A program made the position numbers and the translations under genes. Of a DNA stretch of 64,000 nt, positions 8,772-18,835 are shown piece after piece (within the stretch, counting starts at the first letter, position 1; the number at the start of each line of letters is the position of its first letter). The stretch spans positions 496,001 to 560,000 of the forward strand of contig JAFKLS010000017.1 of assembly GCA_017304675.1 (NCBI GenBank). The letters run 5' to 3'. The notes under the pieces were generated by a model. The model did not search any database. It had not been told where the DNA came from and saw nothing but the letters and a program-made list of their open reading frames with translations. Source of the DNA: Sphingobacteriia bacterium. GTDB lineage: Bacteria > Bacteroidota > Bacteroidia > Chitinophagales > Chitinophagaceae.

Positions 8772-9725
8772 ATGAAAATAACCGAGCATATTGCACAGGC
8801 AAAAGGAACATTGGTTTCGTTTGAAGTATTGCCTCCTCTAAAAGGCAAAACAATAAGTTCATTATACGATCACTTAGACCCTTTGATGGAGTTTAAACCT
8901 TCGTGGATAAACGTTACTTACCACCGAACAGAAAGCATGTTTAAGAAAAAGGCAGATGGCACTTTTGAAAAAGTTGAAGTGCGTAAAAGGCCCGGAACAG
9001 TTGGTATTTGCGCTGCCTTAATGAATCACTATAAAGTAGACACCGTACCTCATTTTATTTGTGGCGGATTTACAAAGAGAGAGTGTGAAGATGCTTTAAT
9101 AGACCTTAATTTCCTGGGTATAGATAATGTATTGGTTTTACGTGGCGATGCCGAAAAAAATGAAGCCAGTTTTATTCCTACAAAAGGCGGCCACTCTTAC
9201 GCCATTGAACTGCAAAAGCAAGTAGCAAACCTGAACAATGGATTGTACCTTGATGAAGATATTCAGAACGGTGGTAAAACCAACTTCTGCATTGGAACTG
9301 CCGGATACCCTGAAAAACATTTTGAAGCACCCAATCTTGAAATTGACTTGCAAAGGTTGAAAGATAAAGTAGATGCAGGGGCAGATTACATAATGACACA
9401 AATGTTTTTTGACAATCAAAAGTTTTTTGATTTTGTAAAACATTGCAGGCAAATAGGTATTAATGTTCCAATTGTTCCGGGTTTAAAACCTATTACTAAT
9501 AAAAAACAACTATCGGTATTGCCAAGAATTTTTCATGTAGATATACCAACAGAGTTGAGTAATGCCATTATGAAATGTAAAACAGATGAAGAATGTGAAA
9601 AAGTTGGTGCGGACTGGCTGATTACACAAAGCAAGGAGCTAAAACAATTCGGTGTACCTGTTTTGCATTATTACACACTTGGCAAGCCCAAAGTAATTTG
9701 GAATGTGGTAAAGGAATTAATGTAA
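8772..9725 (+). CDS. metF: Methylenetetrahydrofolate reductase
   Basis: 317-residue FAD enzyme that reduces 5,10-methylene-THF to 5-methyl-THF for methionine synthesis. Near the N-terminus is SFEVLPPLKG, whose Glu aligns with the catalytic Glu of the MetF FEFFPP motif. Further on are WINVTYHR, FICGGFTKRECEDAL, NVLVLRGD and GAAYIMTQMFFD-like (GADYIMTQMFFD), all family blocks of the TIM barrel. The length fits the short bacterial form. The start MKITEHIAQAKG is preferred over an upstream in-frame TTG that falls inside the promoter box. It is monocistronic: a terminator precedes it and a bidirectional hairpin follows. Confidence 0.95.
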   Translation: MKITEHIAQAKGTLVSFEVLPPLKGKTISSLYDHLDPLMEFKPSWINVTYHRTESMFKKKADGTFEKVEVRKRPGTVGICAALMNHYKVDTVPHFICGGFTKRECEDALIDLNFLGIDNVLVLRGDAEKNEASFIPTKGGHSYAIELQKQVANLNNGLYLDEDIQNGGKTNFCIGTAGYPEKHFEAPNLEIDLQRLKDKVDAGADYIMTQMFFDNQKFFDFVKHCRQIGINVPIVPGLKPITNKKQLSVLPRIFHVDIPTELSNAIMKCKTDEECEKVGADWLITQSKELKQFGVPVLHYYTLGKPKVIWNVVKELM

Positions 9726-9843
9726 GTTCAGTTTAATGTATCGTTATACTGCAAATGCAACGCATTGTTTCGCATTTCTGTTACAACAAGATTAGTAACA
9801 AAACTTTTTAAGGTAGTTTTGGAACGATAGTTTAATATTAAAC

Positions 9844-9880
9844 AAAAAAGGAATGAACTTAACTTATTCATTCCTTTTTT
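9844..9880. terminator. Bidirectional terminator between metF and the PfkB kinase gene
   Basis: Perfect 14-bp stem AAAAAAGGAATGAA / TTCATTCCTTTTTT with a 9-nt loop between convergent genes. The A and T ends give a U-tract on either strand. Confidence 0.85.
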
Positions 9881-9898
9881 AGTTAAACCTATTTTTGT

Positions 9899-10819
9899 TT
9901 ATACGAGGCTGATATCGAAACTGCTGAGTTGAACAAAGTCTTGCAGGCGGCTTGCAATATCATCGTGATTAATCTCTCTTAATCTCTCCGCTCCAAATTT
10001 TTCAACACAAAAGCTGGCCATAGCACTTCCTGCTACAATGGCTGTTTTCATGTTATCGAAAGAAATATCTTTTGTTCTGGCAAGATGGCCTATAAAACCG
10101 CCGGCAAAAGTATCTCCTGCTCCTGTTGGGTCAAACACTTCTTCTAATGGCAATGCAGGAGCGTAAAAAACAGATTCGTTGTAAAATAACAATGCTCCAT
10201 GTTCTCCTTTTTTAATAATCAGGTATTTCGGGCCCATAGAACGTATTTTGGCAGCGGCTTTTACCAAACTAAATTCACCGCTTAACTGCCTGGCTTCACT
10301 GTCGTTTACCAACAAGAGGTCTACTTTCTTTAATACCTCTTTCAAATCGTCCATAGCAGTATCCATCCAAAAGTTCATGGTATCCATCACAATCAGTTTT
10401 GGGCGGTTTTTAAGTTGATTGATCACACTCATCTGCACTGCAGGCACCAGGTTTCCAAGCATTAAGAACTCACAATCCTGATAGCTTTCAGGGATCACCG
10501 GATTAAAATCAGCCAATACATTCAACTCTGTTGCCAAAGTATCTCTTGTATTCATATCGTTATGATAGCGGCCTGCCCAGAAAAAAGATTTTTCATCTTT
10601 TTTTATTTGTACCCCTTCTAAAACAACCCCGTTTTTTGTAAGTGCATCCAACTCCTGTTGCGGAAAATCTCCGCCAATAACAGAAACCTGTTTAACAGAA
10701 GTAAATTTGCTTGCACTCCATGCAGCATACAATGCGCTGCCGCCAACAATTCTGTCGGCTTTTCCAAAAGGAGTTTCTAGGCTATCAAAAGCCATAGTAC
10801 CAATAACAACTAAAGACAT
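9899..10819 (-). CDS. PfkB-family carbohydrate/nucleoside kinase
   Basis: 306-residue ribokinase-fold enzyme that phosphorylates a sugar or nucleoside with ATP. The N-terminal substrate-side motif GGSALYAAWSAS is near residues 26-37. The C-terminal PfkB signature DPTGAGDTFAGGFIGHLA carries the catalytic Asp and anion hole at about 230-247. The short sequence and the opening MSLVVIGTMAFDSLETPFG resemble Bacteroidota kinases often annotated as sugar or adenosine kinase, but the substrate cannot be read from the sequence. It stands alone, convergent with metF and divergent from the YitT gene. Confidence 0.85.
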   Translation of the reverse strand: MSLVVIGTMAFDSLETPFGKADRIVGGSALYAAWSASKFTSVKQVSVIGGDFPQQELDALTKNGVVLEGVQIKKDEKSFFWAGRYHNDMNTRDTLATELNVLADFNPVIPESYQDCEFLMLGNLVPAVQMSVINQLKNRPKLIVMDTMNFWMDTAMDDLKEVLKKVDLLLVNDSEARQLSGEFSLVKAAAKIRSMGPKYLIIKKGEHGALLFYNESVFYAPALPLEEVFDPTGAGDTFAGGFIGHLARTKDISFDNMKTAIVAGSAMASFCVEKFGAERLREINHDDIASRLQDFVQLSSFDISLV

Positions 10820-10888
10820 GGTTGGGATTTTTAATTCGGCTGCGAAGCTATGGCATTCGGTGCATCTGTAAAAGCGATTTATTTAGTC

Positions 10889-10896
10889 TATTTTTG
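10889..10896 (+). promoter_or_regulatory. -7 box of the yitT-like gene
   Basis: TATTTTTG matches TAnnTTTG exactly, 17 bp before the ATG. A TCTG lies 20 bp upstream of it, close to the -33 TTTG element. Confidence 0.5.
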
Positions 10897-10913
10897 GCCT
10901 AATAGCTTTACCA

Positions 10914-11873
10914 ATGCGTAATCACTGGAAAAATATTATTATCAATACCGTTTTAGGCAACTCCGCAAAATCTTTCGGTTCTAATTATATTAAAGCCAAA
11001 GATTTCAGGAAATTTAAGGTTACCATTAGAACATGGGTAAAAGATTTCTTTTTAATTATACTGGGTATTGCCTCTGCCGCTTTTGGGTTAGAGGCTTTTT
11101 TAATCCCCAATAAATTTATAGATGGCGGTGTAACCGGCATTTCCCTGTTAATTTCTGAGTTAAGCGGCCTGAAGCTGTCGTTGTTACTCGTGCTTATTAA
11201 TACCCCTTTTATTTTACTTGGTCTTAAAATCATTAACAGGCAGTTTGCTTTAAAAACGGCATTTGCCATTGCCGGGCTGGCATCTTGTACAGCTTTATTT
11301 CATTTTCCTGAAATTACACATGATAAGTTACTGGTATCTCTTTTTGGAGGTTTTTTCCTGGGTGCAGGAATTGGTTTATCGGTAAGGGGCGGGGCGGTTT
11401 TAGACGGAACAGAAGTACTGGCTATATTCATCAGCAGAAAACTGGGGGTTACCATAGGCGATGTGATTATTATTATCAATGCCCTCATTTTTGGCACGGC
11501 GGCCTACTTCCTTTCCTTAGAAACTGCATTATATGCCATGATCACCTATTTATCAGCATCAAAAACATTAGATTTTGTTATTGAGGGAATTGAAGAGTAT
11601 ACAGGCGTTACGGTTATTTCTCCCAGGCACGAAGAAATTATTCATATGGTAGCACATAAAATGGGCAGGGGTGTTACTGTATATAGTGGTAAACGGGGTT
11701 ATGGCAAACACGGGCATGTAACGAACAGTGATATTATTTTTATTGTAATTACCCGTTTAGAAATAAGTAAATTAAATGCAGAGATTGAGAAGATAGACCC
11801 CAATGCTTTTGTGGTAATGAGCAGTATTAAAGATACCAAAGGGGGAATGGTAAAGAAAAGGCCTCTCCATTAA
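10914..11873 (+). CDS. YitT family membrane protein (DUF161 / DUF2179)
   Basis: 319-residue inner-membrane protein. An unusual charged N-terminus of about 40 residues precedes five or six hydrophobic helices (about 45-205), with the family block FLIPNKFIDGGVTGISLL and the later GGAVLDGTEVLAIFISRK. The C-terminal soluble DUF2179 domain (about 225-310) contains the conserved GYGKHGHVTNSDIIFIVITRLE. YitT proteins are common in Firmicutes and Bacteroidota, and their transport substrate is not firmly known. The gene is alone, with its own promoter box, and runs convergent to recQ across a 47-bp gap. Confidence 0.9.
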   Translation: MRNHWKNIIINTVLGNSAKSFGSNYIKAKDFRKFKVTIRTWVKDFFLIILGIASAAFGLEAFLIPNKFIDGGVTGISLLISELSGLKLSLLLVLINTPFILLGLKIINRQFALKTAFAIAGLASCTALFHFPEITHDKLLVSLFGGFFLGAGIGLSVRGGAVLDGTEVLAIFISRKLGVTIGDVIIIINALIFGTAAYFLSLETALYAMITYLSASKTLDFVIEGIEEYTGVTVISPRHEEIIHMVAHKMGRGVTVYSGKRGYGKHGHVTNSDIIFIVITRLEISKLNAEIEKIDPNAFVVMSSIKDTKGGMVKKRPLH

Positions 11874-11920
11874 AATAAAAGAGGCACTTTAAAAGTACCT
11901 CCAAACAATCTTTCGAGAAA

Positions 11921-14206
11921 TCAATTACCGTATACGCTTAAAAACTTAATACGCATTATTTTTAGTTGTTCCCAGGTATAATCGTTTTCATTAAGCTCTT
12001 GCTGTGCAACCTGCAGCGAGGATGTTTCACAACCTTTAAAATATTCTATAATCTCTTCCTGGTCGTAATCGTCTAGCCATTCTTCAATAGCATAATCAAG
12101 ATTTAATTTGGTACCGCTGGCGGCAATGGTTTCCATCTCTTCGAGCAATTCGCTTAACGATAAACCTTTATTTTTTGCAATGGTTTCCAGTGGTATCTTT
12201 TTGTCAATGTTCTGAATAATATAGATTTTGTTGTTGCTTTTATTGGCAACGCTTTTCATTACAAAATCATCCGGCTTTTCAATATCATTTTCCTCAACAT
12301 ACTTAGCAATGAGTTCAACAAAAGGCTTACCATATTTCAAGGCTTTGCCTTTACTTACACCCTGGCATTTTTCCAACTCGGCTAAAGAAGTAGGGTACAT
12401 GGTACTCATATCCTGTAAGGAAGTTTCCAGGAAAATAACAAAAGGTGGCAAGCTCTTTTTCTTAGCTTCTTTCTGGCGTAGTTCTTTCAGCATTTCAAAT
12501 AAACGATCGTCTGCTGCGGCACCCGTTTGAGATGCATTTTCATTTTCTTCATCATCTTCATTGGCATCTTCAAATAAATTATTCAGCACAATTTTAAATG
12601 ATGCTGGTTTTTTAAAGAATTTTTCGCCTTTATCGGTCATCTTCAACAAACCATATTCTTCAATATCTTTTCTAATAAGGTTTTCCAACATCATTTGCCT
12701 TAACAGGCTATTCCAGTAATGAGATTCCTGCCTGTCTTTCCCTATGCCGAATACTTCTATATTCTCGTGCCTGAACATGGTTATTTGCGGTGTTAGCCTG
12801 CCCATAATAACGTTCACTACATAATCGGTAACAAAATGTTCATCCAAAGCTTTAATTACCTTAATCACTTTTACTACATCTTCTTTGGCTTCCACTTTCT
12901 CTTTAGGGTGCTTGCAATTATCGCAGCTGCCACAGTTTTCCTGTTTCCATTCTTCTCCAAAATAGTGTAACAGCACTTTTCTCCTGCACACGCTGCTTTC
13001 TGCAAAAGCTATGGTTTCATTAATTAATTGTGCTCCTACTTCTCTTTCACTCAGAGGTTTGTCTCGCATCAGGTGTTCCAACTTACTAACATCTTTATGC
13101 GAATAGTATAATACACAAATGCCTTCTAATCCGTCTCTACCGGCCCGGCCTGTTTCCTGGTAATAGTTTTCAATAGATTTAGGAATGTTGAAGTGAATAA
13201 CGAACCGAATATCCGGTTTATCTATTCCCATTCCAAAAGCAATGGTAGCAACAATTACCTGAACATCTTCATTCAAAAATTGGTCTTGCCTTTCAGCCCT
13301 TAATTTCTGATCGAGCCCTGCATGGTAAGCAACTGCTTTAATATTATTGGCAACTAATATTTCTGCAAGCTCTTCCGTTGTTTTTCTATTAAGTGTATAG
13401 ATGATGCCGCTTTTACCTTTATGCTGTGTAATAAATTTTACAATGCTTTTAATGGTTTGTTCTTTCTTAATCTTAGGCTGTATTTCGTAATAAAGGTTAG
13501 TTCTGTTAAAAGAAGAGATAAAAATATTGGGGTCTTTTAAGCTAAGGTTTTTAACAATATCGCTCTGTACTTTGGGGGTGGCAGTAGCTGTTAAAGCCAT
13601 TACGGGAAGATCGGGATTGATCTGGTTCATCATTTCGCGAAGCCTCCTGTATTCCGGCCTGAAATCGTGCCCCCATTCAGAGATACAGTGTGCCTCATCC
13701 ACCGCAAAGAAAGAAATCGTTAGCCCGCTGAACAATTCCAGGTTTTCGTCTTTAGTAAGTGTTTCAGGCGCTACGTATAATAATTTGGTTTTGCCGTTCA
13801 GTAAATCATCTTTTACTTCTTTAATTTGTGTTTTGTTAAGCGATGAATTTAAGAAATGGGCAACATCGTCTTTTTCGCTGTAGCCACGCACCAGGTCTAC
13901 CTGATTTTTCATTAATGCAATTAATGGAGAAACAATAATGGCACAGCCGGGCAGCATCATGGCAGGTAGCTGGTAACATAAACTTTTACCACCTCCTGTT
14001 GGCATTATTACAAAAGTATCTTTACCGGCAAGCAGACTGTAAATGGCTTCTTCCTGGCGGCCTTTAAATTCTTTAAAACCGAAATGATTCCGCAATTCGG
14101 TATGTATATCTAAATTACTATTGCCTTTCGGGGCAGTGCTCTTTTTTTTGGGGGTTGCTTTAGAAGTTTTTTTTTCTGTAACTTCTTTTTTTGCGGGTGT
14201 TGCCAT
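11921..14206 (-). CDS. recQ: ATP-dependent DNA helicase RecQ
   Basis: 761-residue 3'-5' DNA helicase for recombination and replication-fork repair. A Lys/Thr-rich tail of about 30 residues opens the protein. The helicase core follows: Walker [41 protein letters not shown] and [10 protein letters not shown]. The RQC zinc-binding Cys set appears in [13 protein letters not shown] and NCGSCDNC. An HRDC domain comes next ([22 protein letters not shown]), then a C-terminal helical extension of the HTH_40 type ([14 protein letters not shown]). The ATG start is preferred over an in-frame TTG 9 bp upstream. A 7-bp hairpin (CATCCTT/AAGGATG) and a TATTTTG box lie just upstream. Confidence 0.95.
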   Translation of the reverse strand: MATPAKKEVTEKKTSKATPKKKSTAPKGNSNLDIHTELRNHFGFKEFKGRQEEAIYSLLAGKDTFVIMPTGGGKSLCYQLPAMMLPGCAIIVSPLIALMKNQVDLVRGYSEKDDVAHFLNSSLNKTQIKEVKDDLLNGKTKLLYVAPETLTKDENLELFSGLTISFFAVDEAHCISEWGHDFRPEYRRLREMMNQINPDLPVMALTATATPKVQSDIVKNLSLKDPNIFISSFNRTNLYYEIQPKIKKEQTIKSIVKFITQHKGKSGIIYTLNRKTTEELAEILVANNIKAVAYHAGLDQKLRAERQDQFLNEDVQVIVATIAFGMGIDKPDIRFVIHFNIPKSIENYYQETGRAGRDGLEGICVLYYSHKDVSKLEHLMRDKPLSEREVGAQLINETIAFAESSVCRRKVLLHYFGEEWKQENCGSCDNCKHPKEKVEAKEDVVKVIKVIKALDEHFVTDYVVNVIMGRLTPQITMFRHENIEVFGIGKDRQESHYWNSLLRQMMLENLIRKDIEEYGLLKMTDKGEKFFKKPASFKIVLNNLFEDANEDDEENENASQTGAAADDRLFEMLKELRQKEAKKKSLPPFVIFLETSLQDMSTMYPTSLAELEKCQGVSKGKALKYGKPFVELIAKYVEENDIEKPDDFVMKSVANKSNNKIYIIQNIDKKIPLETIAKNKGLSLSELLEEMETIAASGTKLNLDYAIEEWLDDYDQEEIIEYFKGCETSSLQVAQQELNENDYTWEQLKIMRIKFLSVYGN

Positions 14207-14435
14207 TTTCTTCAAAATATGTCATCCTTACCTAAAGGATGTGTTATTGAAAAATAGAACCTATAAGTTACTGCTTTTATTTTAAAATTTCACCTTTGAT
14301 GGTTTAATTGAGTAGTGCACTTAAGGGCAGATCAGGGCTCTTTAGTTCCTGACGTTTTTTTATAAAGGACGGCGAAGTTAATAAAGCATAAGGTTAACTT
14401 CAAGGGTTTGATGTTAAAGTTTATCTTTACGCCTT

Positions 14436-15398
14436 ATGAGTTCGCCAATTATCCAATCAGGTATTAACACAATTGAGCTGGAAGCAGCATCTGTTGAAAA
14501 TCTTAAATATTTTATAGATGAACAGTTTGAAAAAGTGGTAAAAACGGTTCACACAGCCAAAGGCAGGCTGGTAGTGAGCGGTATTGGAAAAAGTGCTATT
14601 GTGGCTCAAAAAATTGTAGCAACATTAAACTCTACCGGAACACCTTCATTATATATGCATGCCGCCGATGCGATTCATGGCGACCTGGGCATGATTCAAA
14701 AAAACGATGTGGTGATGTTGATTAGCAAAAGCGGGGAAAGCCCTGAAATAAAAGTATTGGTTCCCTTCATAAAAAACTTTGAGAATACACTTATAGGCAT
14801 GGTAGGCAATATCAATAGCTTTTTAGCAGTTAACGCAGATTTAATATTGAATACAACCGTTAATAAGGAAGCCTGCCCAAACAACCTTGCGCCTACCAGC
14901 AGTACCACTGCTCAAATGGTTATGGGAGATGCCCTTGCCGTAGCTCTTATGGAACTGAATGGTTTTACAGGATACGATTTTGCCAAATATCACCCCGGTG
15001 GTAACCTGGGCAAGCGATTGTACTTAAAGGTTGAAGATCTTTATAAAAATAACGACCGGCCCAAAGTATTGCCTACCGCATTACTAAAAGAAGTGATTGT
15101 AGAGATTACTCAAAAACGCCTGGGTGTTACTGCAGTAACCAATGCTGATAACAGCATTGCAGGAATTATTACAGACGGAGACCTCAGAAGAATGCTTGAG
15201 AAAAACATTAATATTAATACCGTTACAGCCCTGGACATTTTAACAGCAAATCCTAAATCTGTAGAGCCCGATATATTGGCCGTTGAAGCATTGGAAATAT
15301 TCAGGAAGTACGATATAAGCCAGTTAGTTGTTGCACAAGGCTCCCAATACCTCGGCATCTTACATATTCACGACCTTGTTAGAGAAGGAATTATTTAA
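14436..15398 (+). CDS. kdsD: D-arabinose 5-phosphate isomerase (KpsF/GutQ/KdsD family)
   Basis: 320-residue enzyme that converts ribulose 5-phosphate to arabinose 5-phosphate, the first step of KDO synthesis for LPS. The SIS domain (about 35-170) shows SGIGKSAIVAQK, SKSGESPEI and HPGGNLGKRL, which contain the Lys, Glu and His of the known active site. Two CBS domains fill about 205-320 (TDGDLRRMLEKN is in the first). A TATCTTTA box lies 6 bp before the ATG. It is followed 58 bp later by manC, so both sugar-precursor genes probably share a transcript. Confidence 0.93.
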   Translation: MSSPIIQSGINTIELEAASVENLKYFIDEQFEKVVKTVHTAKGRLVVSGIGKSAIVAQKIVATLNSTGTPSLYMHAADAIHGDLGMIQKNDVVMLISKSGESPEIKVLVPFIKNFENTLIGMVGNINSFLAVNADLILNTTVNKEACPNNLAPTSSTTAQMVMGDALAVALMELNGFTGYDFAKYHPGGNLGKRLYLKVEDLYKNNDRPKVLPTALLKEVIVEITQKRLGVTAVTNADNSIAGIITDGDLRRMLEKNININTVTALDILTANPKSVEPDILAVEALEIFRKYDISQLVVAQGSQYLGILHIHDLVREGII

Positions 15399-15456
15399 AC
15401 CCGTTTTCCAATAAATTCTATTTTAACACGTTATAATATAACCAAAAAAACAAGTA

Positions 15457-16539
15457 ATGAACCAACATCACTATGTAGCTATAATGGCAGGTGGCATAGG
15501 CAGCCGTTTTTGGCCAAAAAGCCGTACTGCTTACCCTAAGCAATTCCTGGATATTTTAAACACAGGCAAAACATTAATTCAATGGACATATGAACGCTAC
15601 GCTTCTTTTATGCCCGATGAAAATATTTATATCGTTACTTCTGAAGAGTATGTAAACATTGTGGCAAAACAACTTCCTAAAATACCGAGAGAAAATATTT
15701 TAGCTGAGCCCAGTAGAAAAAACACAGCTCCCTGCGTGGCCTATATTGCATTTAAATTAATGCAAAAAGATCCTAAGGCTTCTTTAGTTGTAGCGCCAAG
15801 CGATCATATGATATTAGATGGAGAAGGTTATAAATCTATTGCTTTAAAAGCGCTAAACTTTGTTGCAGAGAACAATGCCTTTATTACCCTGGGCATTAAA
15901 CCAACTTATCCCAATACCGGGTATGGCTACATTCAACACGAAACAAGTTCAGATGTTGAAGATATTTATAAGGTAAAAACTTTTACAGAAAAGCCTAATC
16001 TTGAGCTCGCCAAAACATTTATTGCCAGTGGCGATTTTTTATGGAATGCCGGAATTTTTGTATGGAAAGCAAAAGATGTAGCGGATGCTTTTGAAAAATA
16101 CCAACCGGAAATGTTTGAATTGTTTGAAAATGAAAAACAGTATTTCAATTCTCCGGATGAACAGGCGGCCATTAACCGTATTTATCCATTATGCACTAAT
16201 GTGTCTATAGACTTTGCCATTATGGAAAAGGCGAATAACGTATATGTTATCCCGTCATCATTTGGCTGGAGCGACCTGGGCACATGGAACAGCGCCTACG
16301 AAAATCTTGATAAAGATTATCTTGGCAATGCCGTTGCCAGTGATAATGTAATTATTATAGACGCTACAAAATGTATGGTAAGTGCGCCGCATGAAAAATT
16401 ATTGGTATTACAGGGGTTAGACGATTTTATTATTGTGGATACTAAAGATGTACTCCTGATTTGTAAAAAAGAAAAAGAACAGGCCATTAAAGAATATGTG
16501 GCCGAAGTAAAACGAAATAAAGGGGAGCGATATTTATAA
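15457..16539 (+). CDS. manC: Mannose-1-phosphate guanylyltransferase
   Basis: 360-residue nucleotidyltransferase that makes GDP-mannose from mannose 1-phosphate and GTP for glycan synthesis. The N-terminal nucleotide-binding signature GGIGSRFWPKSRTAYPKQFL matches GGxGxRxWPxSR...PKQF. EPSRKNTAPC, VAPSDHMI and FTEKPNLELAK follow, and VSIDFAIMEKANNVYVIP with GWSDLGTW sit in the C-terminal part. It is the short form without the phosphomannose-isomerase domain of AlgA-type enzymes. It lies directly after kdsD. Confidence 0.93.
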   Translation: MNQHHYVAIMAGGIGSRFWPKSRTAYPKQFLDILNTGKTLIQWTYERYASFMPDENIYIVTSEEYVNIVAKQLPKIPRENILAEPSRKNTAPCVAYIAFKLMQKDPKASLVVAPSDHMILDGEGYKSIALKALNFVAENNAFITLGIKPTYPNTGYGYIQHETSSDVEDIYKVKTFTEKPNLELAKTFIASGDFLWNAGIFVWKAKDVADAFEKYQPEMFELFENEKQYFNSPDEQAAINRIYPLCTNVSIDFAIMEKANNVYVIPSSFGWSDLGTWNSAYENLDKDYLGNAVASDNVIIIDATKCMVSAPHEKLLVLQGLDDFIIVDTKDVLLICKKEKEQAIKEYVAEVKRNKGERYL

Positions 16540-16566
16540 TTATAAAGAATCATGCCTCCGTAAAAT

Positions 16567-16598
16567 AAAAATGCCGCTGTTAAAACAGTGGCATTTTT
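16567..16598. terminator. Bidirectional terminator between manC and tolC-like gene
   Basis: A 14-bp stem (AAAAATGCCGCTGT / ACAGTGGCATTTTT, with one G-T pair) and a 4-nt loop between convergent genes; U-tracts form on both strands. Confidence 0.85.
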
Positions 16599-16618
16599 AT
16601 TTTTATCTGTTACGTTTG

Positions 16619-17926
16619 TTACAATCCTAATTTATTTTGTAATCGCTTTAATTCTATTTCAGCAGCTTTTGCTGCATAAGATAAATTTACCAGTGTGTAT
16701 GCAGCATCCTCAAAACTTTTCTGAGCTTCCCTAACTTCAAGAATTGTTGCCTGTGCCAGGCGATAGCGCTCCTGGGACAACTCCATCAATTGCAGTGATA
16801 AATCGTATGTATTACGTTGCTTGTTTAACTGCGAAAGGTTGATATTATATGATTGATATGTTTTAACAGCATCGTTTTGCAAACCAAGCAAAGAGCTTTC
16901 ACGTTGTATACGTGCTATTTTGGTTGTTACGGTTGCAGCCTGTTGCTGGCGCTTGTAAATAGAACCATTGTAAATAGGTACAGATAAACTTACTCCTGCA
17001 AACGGGCCATAAGACTGGTTTAGCAAAACCTGGCCGGCATCGCTTGCTGTTCTTCCAAAATTCAGTCCGGTATTAAACCTCAGCGAAGGGTAGCGTTGGG
17101 CCGCCGTTTGTTTTTCTATCAACTCATTAACCTTTATTTGTTCATCGTTAGAAACAACAATAGGATTTTGAGACAATGAATTCAATACCGCATCCAGTTG
17201 CAGGTTATTATCAACAACAATGGTATCCTGAACAACCAAATTGCTATCGGGCCTGATATTTAATAAAGTGAGCAGGTCGCTGGTTGACTGGTGCAATACA
17301 AGTTCCTGTGCCAAATATTCCTGTTGCCTTGTATTAAGATCTATCTGCGATTGAAATAGTTCTGCATTATTAGCCAAGCCAACACTTTTACGTACCTGTA
17401 TTAAATCTAATTGCTGTTTTGATAGGTCTATGGAACGCTGCAATGCTTTTAAATAAACTCCCTGGCGTACAACATCGTAATACTTAACCATTACTGATGC
17501 AATGGTTGTTTGTACTTGTGCATTTAATTGTTGTTCACTTTGCCTTTGCAATGCTTCCAGGCTTTTTTTAGTGGCCACTACCCTCATTCCATTATATAAC
17601 AGAATACTACCTGTAACATTACCGCTAATAGTATTGGTAGTAGCACCATTTCTAACAATCTCTGCCACAGTGCCGCTGTTATTAATTCTTTGATTTATGT
17701 TGGAAACAGACTCCTGGTCGCCGGCAGTACCGGTAACGGTGGGCAAGCCGCCGGCCATGCCATAGCTATTGTTAATTACATTAATATCAACATTCCCTTT
17801 TGCAATTTGAATATTAAAATTATTCTTCAGGGCTATGTTAATGGCATCGTTTAAAGGGAGCCGCTTCTGGGAAAAAGAAGAATACGCACAAACAAACAAA
17901 GCTGTAAAAGAAAGCAATGATTTCAT
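16619..17926 (-). CDS. TolC-family outer-membrane efflux protein
   Basis: About 435 residues. A signal peptide (MKSLLSFTALFVCAYSSFS) is followed by the two OEP repeats of a TolC channel, which is mostly long alpha-helix with Gln/Leu-rich coiled segments (LKALQRSIDLSKQQLDLIQVRKS and LNKQRNTYDLSLQLMELSQER are partial examples). TolC proteins form the outer-membrane tunnel for RND, ABC or MFS efflux. No adaptor or pump gene is next to it, so it is an orphan. Upstream is pyrH with a 67-bp gap to this start. An ATG 30 bp further upstream is in frame, but the positively charged signal-peptide start favours the later one. Confidence 0.88.
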   Translation of the reverse strand: MKSLLSFTALFVCAYSSFSQKRLPLNDAINIALKNNFNIQIAKGNVDINVINNSYGMAGGLPTVTGTAGDQESVSNINQRINNSGTVAEIVRNGATTNTISGNVTGSILLYNGMRVVATKKSLEALQRQSEQQLNAQVQTTIASVMVKYYDVVRQGVYLKALQRSIDLSKQQLDLIQVRKSVGLANNAELFQSQIDLNTRQQEYLAQELVLHQSTSDLLTLLNIRPDSNLVVQDTIVVDNNLQLDAVLNSLSQNPIVVSNDEQIKVNELIEKQTAAQRYPSLRFNTGLNFGRTASDAGQVLLNQSYGPFAGVSLSVPIYNGSIYKRQQQAATVTTKIARIQRESSLLGLQNDAVKTYQSYNINLSQLNKQRNTYDLSLQLMELSQERYRLAQATILEVREAQKSFEDAAYTLVNLSYAAKAAEIELKRLQNKLGL

Positions 17927-17993
17927 CATAATCAGTGAAATTATAGTGGCATTCATGCTTACTGTAAAAAATTACAGCAGCGGGTGAAAAAGC

Positions 17994-18710
17994 TTATTTT
18001 ACCAGTGTTCCCACATCCATGCCCTGCACTACCTGCAATAAGTTGCCCGGTGTGTTCATATCAAATACAATAATGGGCAGTTTATTTTCCATACAAAGCG
18101 TAAATGCTGTCATGTCCATTACTTTCAGGTTTTTACTGATGCACTCCTGAAATGAAAGTTTCTCATAGCGCTTTGCGTCAGGGTTTTTTTCAGGGTCTGT
18201 ATCATAGATACCATCCACCCTTGTTCCTTTTAAAATAACATCGGCTTTCATTTCAATGGCTCTTAAACTTCCGGCAGTATCTGTAGTGAAATAAGGATTA
18301 CCGGTTCCTGCACCAAAAATCACCACACGGCCCTTTTCTAAATGGCGCATTGCTTTACGCCTGATATAAGGTTCTGCAACCTGTTCCATATTAATAGCGC
18401 TCTGTAACCTGGTATATACACCTATTTTTTCTAACATTGCCTGCATGGCCATTCCATTAATTACAGTTGCCAGCATTCCCATATAATCTCCATGGGCCCT
18501 TTCAATACCACTTTCTGCCTCATTCATACCCCTGTAAATATTTCCTCCGCCAATTACTATGGCTACTTGCACTCCCAGATCGGTTACAGATCTAATATCC
18601 TTTGCATATTGTTCAATAATTTTCGGGTCGAAGGGGTCTCCGGATTTAACATTGCCCAATAAGGCTTCACCCGATAATTTTAAAAGTATTCTCTTGTATT
18701 TAGGGAGCAT
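17994..18710 (-). CDS. pyrH: UMP kinase
   Basis: 238-residue cytoplasmic kinase of the amino-acid-kinase fold that phosphorylates UMP to UDP in pyrimidine synthesis. [15 protein letters not shown] at the N-terminus, [11 protein letters not shown] (about 51-61), [17 protein letters not shown] [17 protein letters not shown] and [16 protein letters not shown] are PyrH signatures, the last binding ATP/GTP effectors in the family. Length is standard. The tolC-like gene follows in the same direction and may be co-transcribed. Confidence 0.96.
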   Translation of the reverse strand: MLPKYKRILLKLSGEALLGNVKSGDPFDPKIIEQYAKDIRSVTDLGVQVAIVIGGGNIYRGMNEAESGIERAHGDYMGMLATVINGMAMQAMLEKIGVYTRLQSAINMEQVAEPYIRRKAMRHLEKGRVVIFGAGTGNPYFTTDTAGSLRAIEMKADVILKGTRVDGIYDTDPEKNPDAKRYEKLSFQECISKNLKVMDMTAFTLCMENKLPIIVFDMNTPGNLLQVVQGMDVGTLVK

Positions 18711-18835
18711 GGATAGAATTTTAATTCATGCAAAGAAAAGTTTTTTTAGCACTGAAACCATAATATTCTCAAACTCTCCTTTTTACAGGCTGTAAAAATA
18801 TTTTCGGTATCTTGTTACTTATAAGGCTTAATTGT

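Noticed and set aside
14207..14435. 229-bp gap between recQ and kdsD examined for a riboswitch or RNA
   Set aside because: Only a 7-bp hairpin and two weak -7 boxes are seen; no known aptamer pattern.
16927..17990. TolC-like gene as part of a complete efflux operon
   Set aside because: Neighbours are pyrH and manC; no adaptor or inner-membrane pump gene is present.
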